DNA from: an uncultured Clostridia bacterium | GTDB lineage: Bacteria; Bacillota; Clostridia; TANB77; CAG-508 | Length of the DNA: 64,000 bases | Direction: 5' to 3' | Assembly: GCA_934167445.1 (NCBI GenBank) | Contig: CAKPKJ010000002.1 | Span: 1-64,000 of the forward strand | Part shown: positions 8,149 to 17,161 of the stretch, piece by piece | How positions within the stretch are numbered: the first letter of the stretch is position 1 | Layout: each line of letters starts with the position of its first letter | Made by a program: the position numbers and the translations under genes | Notes under the pieces: generated by a model | What the model was told of the DNA's origin: nothing | The model's database searches: none | The model's input: only the letters and a program-made list of their open reading frames with translations

Positions 8149-8574
8149 TTGCTAATAGGTGAATATGAGCATTCTCTAGATACAAAAGGCAGATTGATAA
8201 TGCCTGCAAAACTAAGACAAGATATGGGGGAAAAGTTCATCGTAACAAAAGGGTTAGATGGATGTTTATTTGCATTTTCACAAAATGAGTGGCTAAACTT
8301 CGAAACAAAATTAAAAGCACTACCACTTTCAGATAAGAATGCCAGAAACTTTGTAAGATTTTTCTTATCAGGAGCAACAGAATGTGAATTAGACAAACAA
8401 GGAAGATTTTTAATTCCAAATAATTTAAGAGCAGCTGCTAATTTAGAAAAAGAAACAGTTATAATTGGGGTTGGAACAAGATTAGAAATTTGGGATAAAT
8501 CAATATGGTCAAAATGTGATGAAAACATTTCAGCAGATGAAATTGCAGAAAATATGACAATGCTAGGTATATAA
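8149..8574 (+). CDS. mraZ: Transcriptional regulator MraZ
   Basis: 141 aa, standard length. MraZ is an AbrB-like DNA-binding protein that assembles into rings and regulates the dcw operon it heads. Two repeated SpoVT/AbrB-like domains are visible: LIGEYEHSLDTKGRLIMPAK at the N-terminus and ELDKQGRFLIPNNLRAAA at about residues 80-100, each containing the DxxGR signature. The start is TTG at 8149 with AGAGAGGTG in front; no ATG fits the family N-terminus. Four operator boxes lie just upstream. A 256-bp A-rich spacer separates it from rsmH. Confidence 0.95.
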   Translation: MLIGEYEHSLDTKGRLIMPAKLRQDMGEKFIVTKGLDGCLFAFSQNEWLNFETKLKALPLSDKNARNFVRFFLSGATECELDKQGRFLIPNNLRAAANLEKETVIIGVGTRLEIWDKSIWSKCDENISADEIAENMTMLGI

Positions 8575-8830
8575 CTTGAAAAAGTTTATATATATACAAA
8601 AGAAAAGTAAACAAAAGAAAAAATGCAAATGCTAAAGATTAATATACAAATGATAAAGAAAAAGTACAAAAGATAAATTTCAAAAGATAAATTAATAAAC
8701 AACAAAAGAAAAACCACAAAAGAAAAAAATCAAAAGAAATTTTAAAATACAAAAGATGAAAAACTAAAGACAAATGTACAAAAGATAAATGTACAAATGA
8801 TGGGTTATACAAAATGTTTGAGGTGAAAAA
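8575..8830 (+). repeat. A-rich degenerate repeat spacer between mraZ and rsmH
   Basis: No gene is visible. The top strand is built from about 15 degenerate copies of a short unit near ACAAAAGATAAA, very poor in G and C, giving an unstructured purine-rich RNA. Antisense ORFs here are low-complexity artefacts. Confidence 0.6.
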
Positions 8831-9767
8831 TTGGAATTTAAACATAAACCTGTTATGTTAAAAGAATGCATTGAAGGACTAAATATAAAACCAGATGGGA
8901 TTTACGTAGATGGAACTCTTCGGAGGTGCAGGACATAGCATAGAAATAGCAAAAAAGCTTTCTCAAAAAGGAATGCTTATAGGAATAGACAGAGATGAGG
9001 AAGCATTAAGTGCTGCAAAGAAAAAATTACAGGATTTTTCTAATGTCATTTATATTCATGATAATCATGATAATATAAAAGAAATATTAAAAAAATTAAA
9101 TATAGAAAAGGTAGACGGAATATTATTGGACTTAGGAGTTTCTTCATATCAGTTAGATGAAAAAAACAGAGGCTTTAGTTATTTGGGAGAAAATGAACTT
9201 GATATGAGAATGGACAAAACACAGAAATTGACAGCAAAAGAAGTAGTTAATACATATTCAGAAGAGAAGTTAGCTAATATTATTTACGAATATGGGGAAG
9301 AAAGATTTTCTAGAAAAATTGCAAAAAATATTTGTGAATACAGAAAACAAAAAGAAATAGAAACAACAAAACAGCTAGTTGAAATAATCGAAAAGTCTAT
9401 ACCAAAAAGTAAAGATGGACATCCAGCTAAAAGAACATTTCAAGCAATTAGAATAGAAGTAAATAATGAAATAAAACCATTATTTAACACAATAAAAGAT
9501 TCAATAGATTGTTTAAAAGATAAAGGAAGACTTTGTGTAATAACATTCCATTCATTAGAAGATAGAGCTGTAAAAAATGCTTATATTGAAGCAAAAGGCA
9601 AATGCATATGCCCCAAAGATTTACCATATTGTGTATGTGGAGCAAAATCTTTAGGAGAAATTATAACTAAAAAGCCAATTATAGCAACTAAAGAAGAAAT
9701 AGAAGAAAATTCAAGAAGTAAAAGTGCTAAAGTACGAATATTTGAAAAAAGAGAAGAACAAAAGTAA
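8831..9767 (+). CDS. rsmH: 16S rRNA (cytosine1402-N4)-methyltransferase, read through a +1 frameshift at CGG
   Basis: 311 aa after a +1 shift at codon 31 (CGG, 8921-8923), the usual RsmH length. The start is TTG at 8831, preceded by GAGGTG, giving MEFKHKPVMLKECIEGL, the family N-terminus. The zero frame stops at 8938 after 35 aa. The shift occurs inside SAM-binding motif I: the frames join as DGT-L-G-GAGHS, recreating the conserved GT.GxxGHS loop. Downstream motifs are intact: GILLDLGVSSYQLD, RGFSY, VITFHSLEDRAVK and the CxCP region near the C-terminus. RsmH methylates C1402 in the ribosomal P site. A truncated protein would be useless, so shifting must be efficient if the gene is functional. 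Confidence 0.88.
8921..8924 (+). other. rsmH: CGG +1 frameshift site, rsmH
   Basis: CTT-CGG-A: in-frame CGG at codon 31. Skipping C gives GGA-GGT-GCA (Gly-Gly-Ala) in motif I. GGAGG overlaps the site and could also act as an internal Shine-Dalgarno-like element. Confidence 0.8.
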
Positions 9768-9789
9768 AAGATAAGGAGGTGGGTAACTT

Positions 9790-10287
9790 ATGCCAAGAGC
9801 AGGCTATGAATATTCTACAAGTCCTAGAAAATTAGAACCAGAATATAGACCACAAAAAAAGAAACAAAAAATAAAAGTTGTAGAAGATTTGCCTAGACAA
9901 GAGATAAAAATCTCTAAAGCGCAAAAAAGAAAAAGATTACAATTAACTTTAATTGTAATAGCCATATTTGGATTATTATTAACCATAAGTTACCGAAACT
10001 CACAGATTAATGAGAAATTCAATGAAACGCAAAGACTAAAAAAAGAATTGTCATCTTTACAAAAAGAAAATGAACAATTAAAAGTAAATATTGCAAATGG
10101 TTTGAATTTAACAAATATAGAAAAATTAGCTAAAGAAAAATTGGGTATGCAAAAACTTACAAATAAACAAATAGTGTATGTAAGTTTACCTAAGAAAGAC
10201 TATGTAGAATCAGAATCAGAAAAAATTGTTGTTGAAAATCAAGAAAACTGGTTTGAAAAATTTGTAGATAAGATATTTAATAAATAA
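9790..10287 (+). CDS. ftsL: Cell division protein FtsL (septum formation initiator-like)
   Basis: 165 aa, single-pass type II membrane protein: a basic cytoplasmic tail to about residue 52, a membrane helix at about 53-70 (LTLIVIAIFGLLLTIS), then a leucine-zipper-like coiled coil at about 75-105 (LKKELSSLQKENEQLKVNI) and the short conserved IEKLAKEKLGMQKLTNKQIVYV. FtsL bridges the FtsQB complex and the septal synthase FtsWI. Position between rsmH and the PBP is canonical. The start is ATG at 9790 with AGGAGGTGG upstream. The N-terminal tail is longer than in B. subtilis FtsL. Confidence 0.85.
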   Translation: MPRAGYEYSTSPRKLEPEYRPQKKKQKIKVVEDLPRQEIKISKAQKRKRLQLTLIVIAIFGLLLTISYRNSQINEKFNETQRLKKELSSLQKENEQLKVNIANGLNLTNIEKLAKEKLGMQKLTNKQIVYVSLPKKDYVESESEKIVVENQENWFEKFVDKIFNK

Positions 10288-10304
10288 TAAGAGAATAAAT
10301 ATAA

Positions 10305-10338
10305 AACTTCCTAATAAAATTGATTAGGAGGTTTTTTT
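10305..10338 (+). promoter_or_regulatory. Terminator-like hairpin that contains the PBP ribosome-binding site
   Basis: An 11-bp stem (10305-10315 with 10323-10333, one G.U pair) is followed by seven Ts ending at the ATG at 10339. The 3' arm contains TAGGAGG, the only ribosome site for the PBP. It could attenuate transcription or hide the ribosome site. Confidence 0.6.
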
Positions 10339-12139
10339 ATGATTGCAACAAAACTATCAAGTAAAAGAAAAATGAGAAGTATGCTTTTTATCTGCTTTGT
10401 ACTTATTACAGTGCTTCTAGGAAGAATAGGATATATACAATTTGTAAAAGGCGGAGAATTATCATCTATGGCATATACACAGCAAACACTAGATAGAAAT
10501 GTAAACCCCAAAAGAGGAACTATTTATGATGCAACCGGTAAAAACATTTTAGCAGTGAGTAGTACAGTAGAGACTGTAACTGTAAATCCGGGAAATATAA
10601 AAAAAGAAAATAAAGAAAAAGTTGCAAAAAAATTATCAGAATTATTTGAACTAAATTATGAAAATGTGCTAAAAAAAGTAAATAAAAGAAGTTCAATAGA
10701 AACAATTGCAAGAAAAATAGACAAACAAAAAGCAGATGATTTACGAATTTGGATGGAACAAAATAATATAATATCTGGAATAAATATAGATGAAGATACT
10801 AAAAGATATTATCCATATAATGATTTAGCAGCACAAGTAATTGGATTTACAGGAAGTGACAATCAAGGATTAGATGGTGTTGAAGCAAAATATGATAGTG
10901 AGCTAAAAGGAAAAAAAGGAAGTATACAAAGACATACAGATGCTAGAGGTGGCGAAATCGGTACAGAAGGAGAAAAATATGTATCAGCAATTAACGGAAA
11001 TGATTTGATTTTAACCATTGATTTAAACATACAATCTATAGTAGAAAAATACCTTAAAGAAGCTTGCATAGACAATAAGTGTACTGATGGTGGAAATGTT
11101 GTTGTAATGAATCCGCAAAATGGGGAAGTTTTGGCAATGGTCACTTATCCGACATATAATCTAAATGAACCATATTCAGCATATACAGAAGAATTAAAAC
11201 AAAATTGGGATAGTATGGAACAATCTGAAAAAACGAAAATGCTACAAGCAGTCTGGAGAAACAGAGCAATTGCAGATACATATGAGCCAGGTTCAGTATT
11301 TAAGCTAATTACAACATCTGCAGCCTTAGAAGAAGGGATAACAGACACAGATAATCAAGGGGAATTTACGTGTACAGGAGGAATAGAAGTGGCTGGAGTC
11401 AGAATAAAATGTTGGAGATACTATAGACCACATGGAGCAGAGAGTCTGAGACAAGCATTAATGAATTCGTGTAACCCTGTATTTATAGGATTGGGGCAAA
11501 AGATGGGAGTTCAAAGATATTATAGTTATTTAAGAAAATTTAAGCTATTAGAAAAGACAGGGATAGATTTGCCAGGAGAGGCTGGAAGCATATTCTTGGC
11601 AGAAAATAAAGTTGGACCAGTTGAACTTGCAACAATTAGTTTTGGCCAAAGATTTGAAATAACACCAATTCAATTAGTTTCAGCAGTATCCACAATTGCA
11701 AATGGAGGAACAAGTATAAAACCACATATGGTAAAAAAGATAGTTAATAGTCAGACAAAAGAAGTATCAGAAGTTCCAATACAAAAAAATGACCAAGTAA
11801 TTTCTAAAGAAACATCTGAAAAAGTCCTAAGTATGATGGAATCTGTAGTGTCAGAAGGAACACGGAAAAAATGCAAGAGTTACAGGATATAAAATTGGAG
11901 GAAAAACAGGAACTTCGGAAGATGGCGTAAATACAAATAAATATGTAACATCTTTTTGTGGAGTAGCACCTACAGATAATCCACAAGCAGTAGTTTTGGT
12001 TACACTATACAATCCAACCGGAGAAGGAGGACATCAAGGAGGAGGTGTTGCAGCACCACTAGGAGGTCAAATTTTTAGTGAAATTCTTCCATACTTAGAA
12101 GTACCACAAATAAAAACAGAAGAAACTGAAAATGAGTAG
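10339..12139 (+). CDS. Class B penicillin-binding protein of the dcw cluster (FtsI/SpoVD type), read through a +1 frameshift at CGG
   Basis: 599 aa after a +1 shift at codon 509 (CGG, 11863-11865); the zero frame stops at 11892 after 517 aa. One membrane helix at about residues 13-33 is followed by the dimerisation domain (NPKRGTIYDATG) and the transpeptidase domain with SVFK (Ser319, Lys322) and SCN (Ser377). The third catalytic motif, KTG (Lys522, in GGKTGTSE), lies downstream of the shift, so a zero-frame product would be an inactive transpeptidase. The join reads SEGT-G-KNARVTGYKIGGKTG, like the PASTA paralogue at 2414, which runs without a shift. No PASTA domains. The ribosome site is inside a hairpin. 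Confidence 0.88.
11863..11866 (+). other. CGG +1 frameshift site, dcw PBP
   Basis: ACA-CGG-A: in-frame CGG at codon 509. Skipping C gives GGA-AAA-AAT (Gly-Lys-Asn) and leads to the KTG box. Confidence 0.8.
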
Positions 12140-12249
12140 AGGATATTTTAAAAAAAACGTCGTAAAAAACTATACAAAAGAGGAGAATAGTTATATAATA
12201 TAAAAGACTTAAAATAGACAGATTGCTGATTAATGAAAGGAATAGGAGT

Positions 12250-13722
12250 ATGAATTTAAAAGAATTGTTAATTGGCCTAAAAGGCTTAAAAGCAAGAGGA
12301 AATATAGACATTGATATAACAGGAGTTGCTTTTAATTCTAAAGAAGTGCAAAGTGGAGATCTTTTTATAGCAATAAAAGGATTTGAAAATGATGGTCACG
12401 AATTTATAAAAGAAGCAATTAACTCAGGTGCAGTTGCAGTAATGATTGAAGAGGGTTGTGATATAGCAAGATTAAATGTGCCAAATGGAATTACTATTAT
12501 AATGGCAAAAGACACAAGAGAGGCACTAGCTGTAATTTCTTGCAATTATTATGATAACCCATCTAAAAAATTAAAATTAATAGGAGTTACGGGAACAAAA
12601 GGGAAAACAACAACAACATATATGATAAAAGATATTCTAGAAAAAGCTGGAAAAAAAGTCGGATTAATTGGAACAATAGAAACTGAAATTAATGGCAAAA
12701 AAATAAAAAGCAATGACAGAACAACACCGGAAAGCTTAGAATTACAAAAAATATTGAATGAGATGGTAAAATCTGGCACAGAAATTGCTGTAATGGAAGT
12801 ATCTTCACAAAGCTTGAAATTACAAAGAGTTACAGGGTGTGCATTTGATATAGCAGTATTTACAAACTTTTCAGAAGATCATATAAGCCCAAATGAGCAT
12901 ACAAATATGGAAGATTATTTGAATTCAAAGTTAAAATTGTTTACAATGTGTAAGCAAGCAGTTGTAAACGCAGATGATTTACAAGGTAGTAAAATGCAAA
13001 AAAGATTTCCTAATTTACCAATAACAACATACGGAATTGATAATTGGGCAAATTTACTTGCAAAAGATATTACAATAACAAACTCTTATGTTGATTTTAA
13101 GGTTAAATTAACAGATAGGAATGAAAGAGTAAAAACTTGTATACCAGGTAGATTTAGCGTTTATAATTCATTGGCTTCAATATGTATAGCACAAAAATAT
13201 GGAATAGATTCAGAATTAATAAAACAAGCATTGTTAGAAGTACGTGTACCAGGTAGATCAGAAATGGTAGATAATAAATTAGAACTACCAATAATGATTG
13301 ATTATGCGCACACTCCAGAAAGTTTGCAAAACATATTATCAGCAGTAAAAACTTATACAAGGGGAAGGGTGATTTCTGTATTTGGATGTGGAGGCAATAG
13401 AGATAGTGCTAAAAGACCAATTATGGGAGAAATATCAGGAAAAACTGCAGATTATACTATTATTACTTCTGATAATCCAAGAAATGAAGAGCCAGAAGAA
13501 ATAGCTAAACAAATAGAAAGTGGAATACAAAAAACCAAAGGAAAATATGAAGTAATATTAGATAGAAAAGAAGCAATAGAAAAAGCAATAAAAATGGCTA
13601 ACAAAAGAGATATCGTGGTCTTAGCAGGAAAAGGACACGAATTAGAACAAGAGATAAAAGGGAAAAAGAATCCGTTTGATGAAAGAAAAATTGTAAAAGA
13701 AATAATAGATGGATTAAATTAA
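12250..13722 (+). CDS. murE: UDP-N-acetylmuramoyl-L-alanyl-D-glutamate--2,6-diaminopimelate ligase
   Basis: 490 aa from the ATG at 12250 (GGAATAGGAG upstream); a TTG at 12223 in frame has no ribosome site. MurE adds the third residue of the peptidoglycan stem peptide in the cytoplasm. Three Mur-ligase domains: an N-terminal UDP-binding domain, a central ATPase domain with GVTGTKGKTTTTYM at about residues 112-125, and a C-terminal domain. The specificity motif is DNPRNEEP, which predicts meso-diaminopimelate rather than lysine. It lies between the PBP and mraY, as in many Clostridia. MurF and MurD are not in the cluster. Confidence 0.95.
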   Translation: MNLKELLIGLKGLKARGNIDIDITGVAFNSKEVQSGDLFIAIKGFENDGHEFIKEAINSGAVAVMIEEGCDIARLNVPNGITIIMAKDTREALAVISCNYYDNPSKKLKLIGVTGTKGKTTTTYMIKDILEKAGKKVGLIGTIETEINGKKIKSNDRTTPESLELQKILNEMVKSGTEIAVMEVSSQSLKLQRVTGCAFDIAVFTNFSEDHISPNEHTNMEDYLNSKLKLFTMCKQAVVNADDLQGSKMQKRFPNLPITTYGIDNWANLLAKDITITNSYVDFKVKLTDRNERVKTCIPGRFSVYNSLASICIAQKYGIDSELIKQALLEVRVPGRSEMVDNKLELPIMIDYAHTPESLQNILSAVKTYTRGRVISVFGCGGNRDSAKRPIMGEISGKTADYTIITSDNPRNEEPEEIAKQIESGIQKTKGKYEVILDRKEAIEKAIKMANKRDIVVLAGKGHELEQEIKGKKNPFDERKIVKEIIDGLN

Positions 13723-13741
13723 AAGAAAGGGTTGGATAAAG

Positions 13742-14722
13742 TTGAATTTAGAAGTATCATTATTAATTATAACATTTATAGTAACAATTATTTTAGGAAT
13801 AATAATTATACCAATATTAAGAAAATTAAAAGTTGGGCAAATGGAGAGAGGTGAAGGACCACAATCACATTTGAAAAAGCAGGGAACACCTACAATGGGT
13901 GGAATTATGATAATAATTGCAATGGTAATAGTAACTGTTGGAGCGTGTATATATTTTACAGTAAACAATCAAATTGATGTTGCACATAAAATATTACCGG
14001 TATTATTATTAACTTTAGGATTTGGTTTAATTGGATTTATAGATGACTTTAAAAAATTAGTATTAAAAAATACTGAAGGTTTAAAACCAAGTTATAAAAT
14101 GCTAGGATTATTAATAATTTCGGTAGCATATGTAGCATATTTAATATATGGATTAAAAATAGGAACAGAAACTTATATTCCAATATGGAAACAATATATA
14201 GATATTCCAATTTATTTATATATTCCATTTGCCATAATAGTAATATTAGGAACAACAAATGCAGTAAATTTAACAGATGGAATTGATGGCTTAGCTTCAA
14301 GTGTAAGTGCAATAATATTAACTTGCTTAACAGTAATTGGAATAATAATTGGTAGACCAGAAATATCAGTATTTGGAAGCATAGTAATAGGAGCAGTATT
14401 AGGATTTTTAATGTTCAATTTACATCCAGCAAAAGTATTTATGGGAGATACAGGTTCTCTTTTATTAGGAGGTGTTATTTCAGCAATTGCATTATACTTA
14501 AAAATGCCACTATTATTATTATTAGTTGCATTAATACCAGTATTAGAGACATTATCTGTTATAATTCAAGTAGCATATTTTAAGAAAACAGGAAAAAGAG
14601 TTTTTAAAATGACTCCAATACATCATCATTTTGAATTATCAGGATGGACAGAAAATAAAGTAGTTATAGTATTTAGTCTAGTAACACTATTGGTTTGTAT
14701 TATAGGATTAAAAATCATCTAA
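13742..14722 (+). CDS. mraY: Phospho-N-acetylmuramoyl-pentapeptide-transferase
   Basis: 326 aa polytopic membrane enzyme that transfers phospho-MurNAc-pentapeptide to undecaprenyl phosphate, forming lipid I. Visible motifs: GTPTMGG near the N-terminus, DDFKK (Mg-binding aspartates), NLTDGIDGLA and PIHHHFELSGW near the C-terminus. About ten hydrophobic helices. The start is TTG at 13742, 19 bp after murE with AAAGGG upstream; this gives the usual N-terminus. The product is passed to MurG, encoded two genes downstream. Confidence 0.95.
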   Translation: MNLEVSLLIITFIVTIILGIIIIPILRKLKVGQMERGEGPQSHLKKQGTPTMGGIMIIIAMVIVTVGACIYFTVNNQIDVAHKILPVLLLTLGFGLIGFIDDFKKLVLKNTEGLKPSYKMLGLLIISVAYVAYLIYGLKIGTETYIPIWKQYIDIPIYLYIPFAIIVILGTTNAVNLTDGIDGLASSVSAIILTCLTVIGIIIGRPEISVFGSIVIGAVLGFLMFNLHPAKVFMGDTGSLLLGGVISAIALYLKMPLLLLLVALIPVLETLSVIIQVAYFKKTGKRVFKMTPIHHHFELSGWTENKVVIVFSLVTLLVCIIGLKII

Positions 14723-14765
14723 AATATAATAAACAAAAGAAATTTAATAGAGAGGAAGAAGGTAA

Positions 14766-15894
14766 ATGGCAAAAAAGAAAAAGAATTTTTCAAGTTTTGT
14801 AAATAACCCAGTGGATTTTACTTTGTTAATTACAATATTGTTATTATTGGCAATAGGCCTAACTATGGTGTTATCTGCTAGTTCGCCATCAGCACTTTCA
14901 GAAACAGGAAATAGTTATTCGTTTTTTTCCAAACAACTATTTTTTGCAGTAATAGGATTAGCGTGTATGCTGTTTATTTCTAAAATTGATTATAGATTTT
15001 ATAAGAAATTTTATAAACATTCATGGTGGATTGCATTAGCATTATTATTGTTGGTATTAATCGCAGGTAAAACAATTAATGGTGCAAAAAGATGGTTATA
15101 TCTTACAGAAAGCTTATCTTTCCAACCATCTGAAGTAGTAAAGCTATTAATGATAATATTTTACGCAGGGGTATTAGTAAAAAATAGAGACGAATTATCT
15201 AAATATGGAAAAGGATTTATTAAGCATATTTTATTTTTAGTTCCAATAATAGGATTACTTTTGATAGAGCCACATTTTAGTGCATCAATAGTAATCATTG
15301 CAATTGTTTCTGTTATGATGATTATGGCAGGATGCAAGTTTTGGCATTTTATTGCAACAGGTGGAACTGTAGGCGTAATGGGAGTTGTAATATTAATTGT
15401 AAGGGAACCATATAGATTACAAAGGGTTGTAACATTTTTAGACCCTTGGAAAGATGCAACTGGAAATGGTTGGCAAGTAATACAAAGCTTATATGCAATA
15501 GGTTCAGGAGGTCTATTTGGGCTTGGATTAGGAGAAAGCAAACAGAAATATTTATATATTCCAGAGCCACATAATGATTTTATATTTTCAATATTAGGAG
15601 AAGAGCTTGGATTTATAGGCTGTGCAGTGGTATTGATCTTATTTGCAATTTTCATCTGGAGAGGAATATTAATAGCTATGAAAGCTCCAGATATGTTTGG
15701 AAGTCTTATTGCAATAGGTATAACAACACTAGTTGCAATACAAGTAATAATAAATGTAGCTGTTGTAACATCTTCAATGCCTGCAACAGGAATGCCATTA
15801 CCATTCTTTAGCTACCGGAGGAACGGCACTTATGATTTTATTATGTGAGATGGGAGTATTACTTAATATTTCAAGGGCAGCTGCTAAACAATAA
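14766..15894 (+). CDS. ftsW: SEDS glycosyltransferase FtsW/SpoVE, read through a +1 frameshift at CGG
   Basis: 375 aa after a +1 shift at codon 351 (CGG, 15816-15818); the zero frame stops at 15848 after 360 aa with an unrelated tail. SEDS proteins polymerise septal (FtsW) or spore-cortex (SpoVE) glycan together with a class B PBP, here probably the one at 10339. About ten membrane helices are visible; conserved stretches include FQPSEVVKL, GNGWQVIQSLYAIGSGG, EPHNDFIFS and, across the shift, PLPFFSY-G-GTALM, which restores the family hallmark FxSYGG. The last helix (MILLCEMGVLLNIS) is only in the shifted frame. The choice between FtsW and SpoVE is uncertain. Confidence 0.88.
15816..15819 (+). 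other. ftsW: CGG +1 frameshift site, ftsW
   Basis: TAC-CGG-A: in-frame CGG at codon 351. Skipping C gives GGA-GGA-ACG (Gly-Gly-Thr) in the SYGGT motif. GGAGGA overlaps the site. Confidence 0.8.
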
Positions 15895-15930
15895 ATTTTT
15901 AAAAAATATAACAAAGAGAGGAAATAAAAA

Positions 15931-17046
15931 ATGAAAGTAATTATAGCTGCAGCAGGAACTGCAGGACATATAAACCCGGGATTGGCAATAGCTAACAAAA
16001 TAAAACAAGAAGAAAAAGATTCTGAAATTATGTTCATAGGAACTACAAGAGGTTTAGAAAATGACTTAGTACCACGTGCTGGTTATGAATTAAAAACAAT
16101 TGATGCATATGGGTTAAGCAAAAAGGTATCAATCGAAAATATAAAAAAAATGTATAAAACATTAAAAGGATTTGGAGAAGCTAAAAAAATAATAAAGGAA
16201 TTTAAGCCAGATATAGTAATTGGAACTGGAGGATATATTTGTGGTGCTACAATATCTGCTGCACATAGTTTGAAAATACCAACATTATTACATGAAAGCA
16301 ATGCTTTTCCAGGCAAAGCTGTAAAAATGTTAGCAAATAAAACTAATACTATTTTAGTTTCTTTTAAAGATGCACAAGATAGAATAAAAGGCAAAGCTGA
16401 TGTAGTTTTTACAGGAACACCAGTGAAAATGAAAAAATTAGATTACTCAAAAGAGCAAAAAGAACAAATATTGCATAAAGAAGGATTATCACTAGATAAA
16501 CCTGTAGTATTAGCATTTGGTGGAAGTCAAGGGGCTAAAAAGATAAATGATGCAATAGTTGAAATAATAAAAAACAAACAAAATGAAGAATATCAAATGA
16601 TATGGGCAATAGGACCTAAACAATATGATGGCATAAAAGAAGAGTTAAAAAAATCTAATTTTGATATTGAAAATTTAAAAGGAATAAAAGCCCTTCCATA
16701 TATTTATAATATGGAGGAGGTAATGAATTCCGTAGATATAATAGTTGCACGTAGCGGAGCAATGACAATAACAGAAATTTCGAATTTAGGAAAACCATCA
16801 ATCCTAATTCCATTACCAAATGTAAGTCATAATCATCAATTATATAATGCAAAAGTATTAGAGAATGTTGAGGCAGCAAAAATAATATTAAATGATGAAT
16901 TAGATGGAACAAAATTATCAGGAGCAATAAAAGATATAGTAGTAACACCAAATAAAATAAAAGAAATGGGAGAAAATGCGTTAAAAGTATCAACATCAAA
17001 TGTTGAAGATAAAATATATAGTGAAATAAAAAAACTAGTTAAATAA
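15931..17046 (+). CDS. murG: Undecaprenyldiphospho-muramoylpentapeptide beta-N-acetylglucosaminyltransferase
   Basis: 371 aa GT28 glycosyltransferase; adds GlcNAc to lipid I to make lipid II at the inner face of the membrane. Motifs: AGTAGHINPGLAIA near the N-terminus (slightly diverged from the usual GGTGGHxxP loop), GGYICG, HESNAFPGK, FGGSQGAKKIND at about residues 191-202 and RSGAMTITEI at about 275-284 (UDP-GlcNAc binding). The start is ATG with AGAGAGG upstream. It lies 36 bp after ftsW and is the last dcw gene here. Confidence 0.94.
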   Translation: MKVIIAAAGTAGHINPGLAIANKIKQEEKDSEIMFIGTTRGLENDLVPRAGYELKTIDAYGLSKKVSIENIKKMYKTLKGFGEAKKIIKEFKPDIVIGTGGYICGATISAAHSLKIPTLLHESNAFPGKAVKMLANKTNTILVSFKDAQDRIKGKADVVFTGTPVKMKKLDYSKEQKEQILHKEGLSLDKPVVLAFGGSQGAKKINDAIVEIIKNKQNEEYQMIWAIGPKQYDGIKEELKKSNFDIENLKGIKALPYIYNMEEVMNSVDIIVARSGAMTITEISNLGKPSILIPLPNVSHNHQLYNAKVLENVEAAKIILNDELDGTKLSGAIKDIVVTPNKIKEMGENALKVSTSNVEDKIYSEIKKLVK

Positions 17047-17161
17047 ATTGCATAATTACTGAAGTGTATGCAAAATGGAGAGTTTATCCATAAAGAAATA
17101 AAAAACTTATGCAAAATAGAAATTCAATCTATATAAAAATATGAAATAAGAGGAAGTATAA

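Noticed and set aside
15161..15655. 164-aa antisense ORF opposite ftsW
   Set aside because: Shadow of a real gene; no ribosome site or family resemblance.
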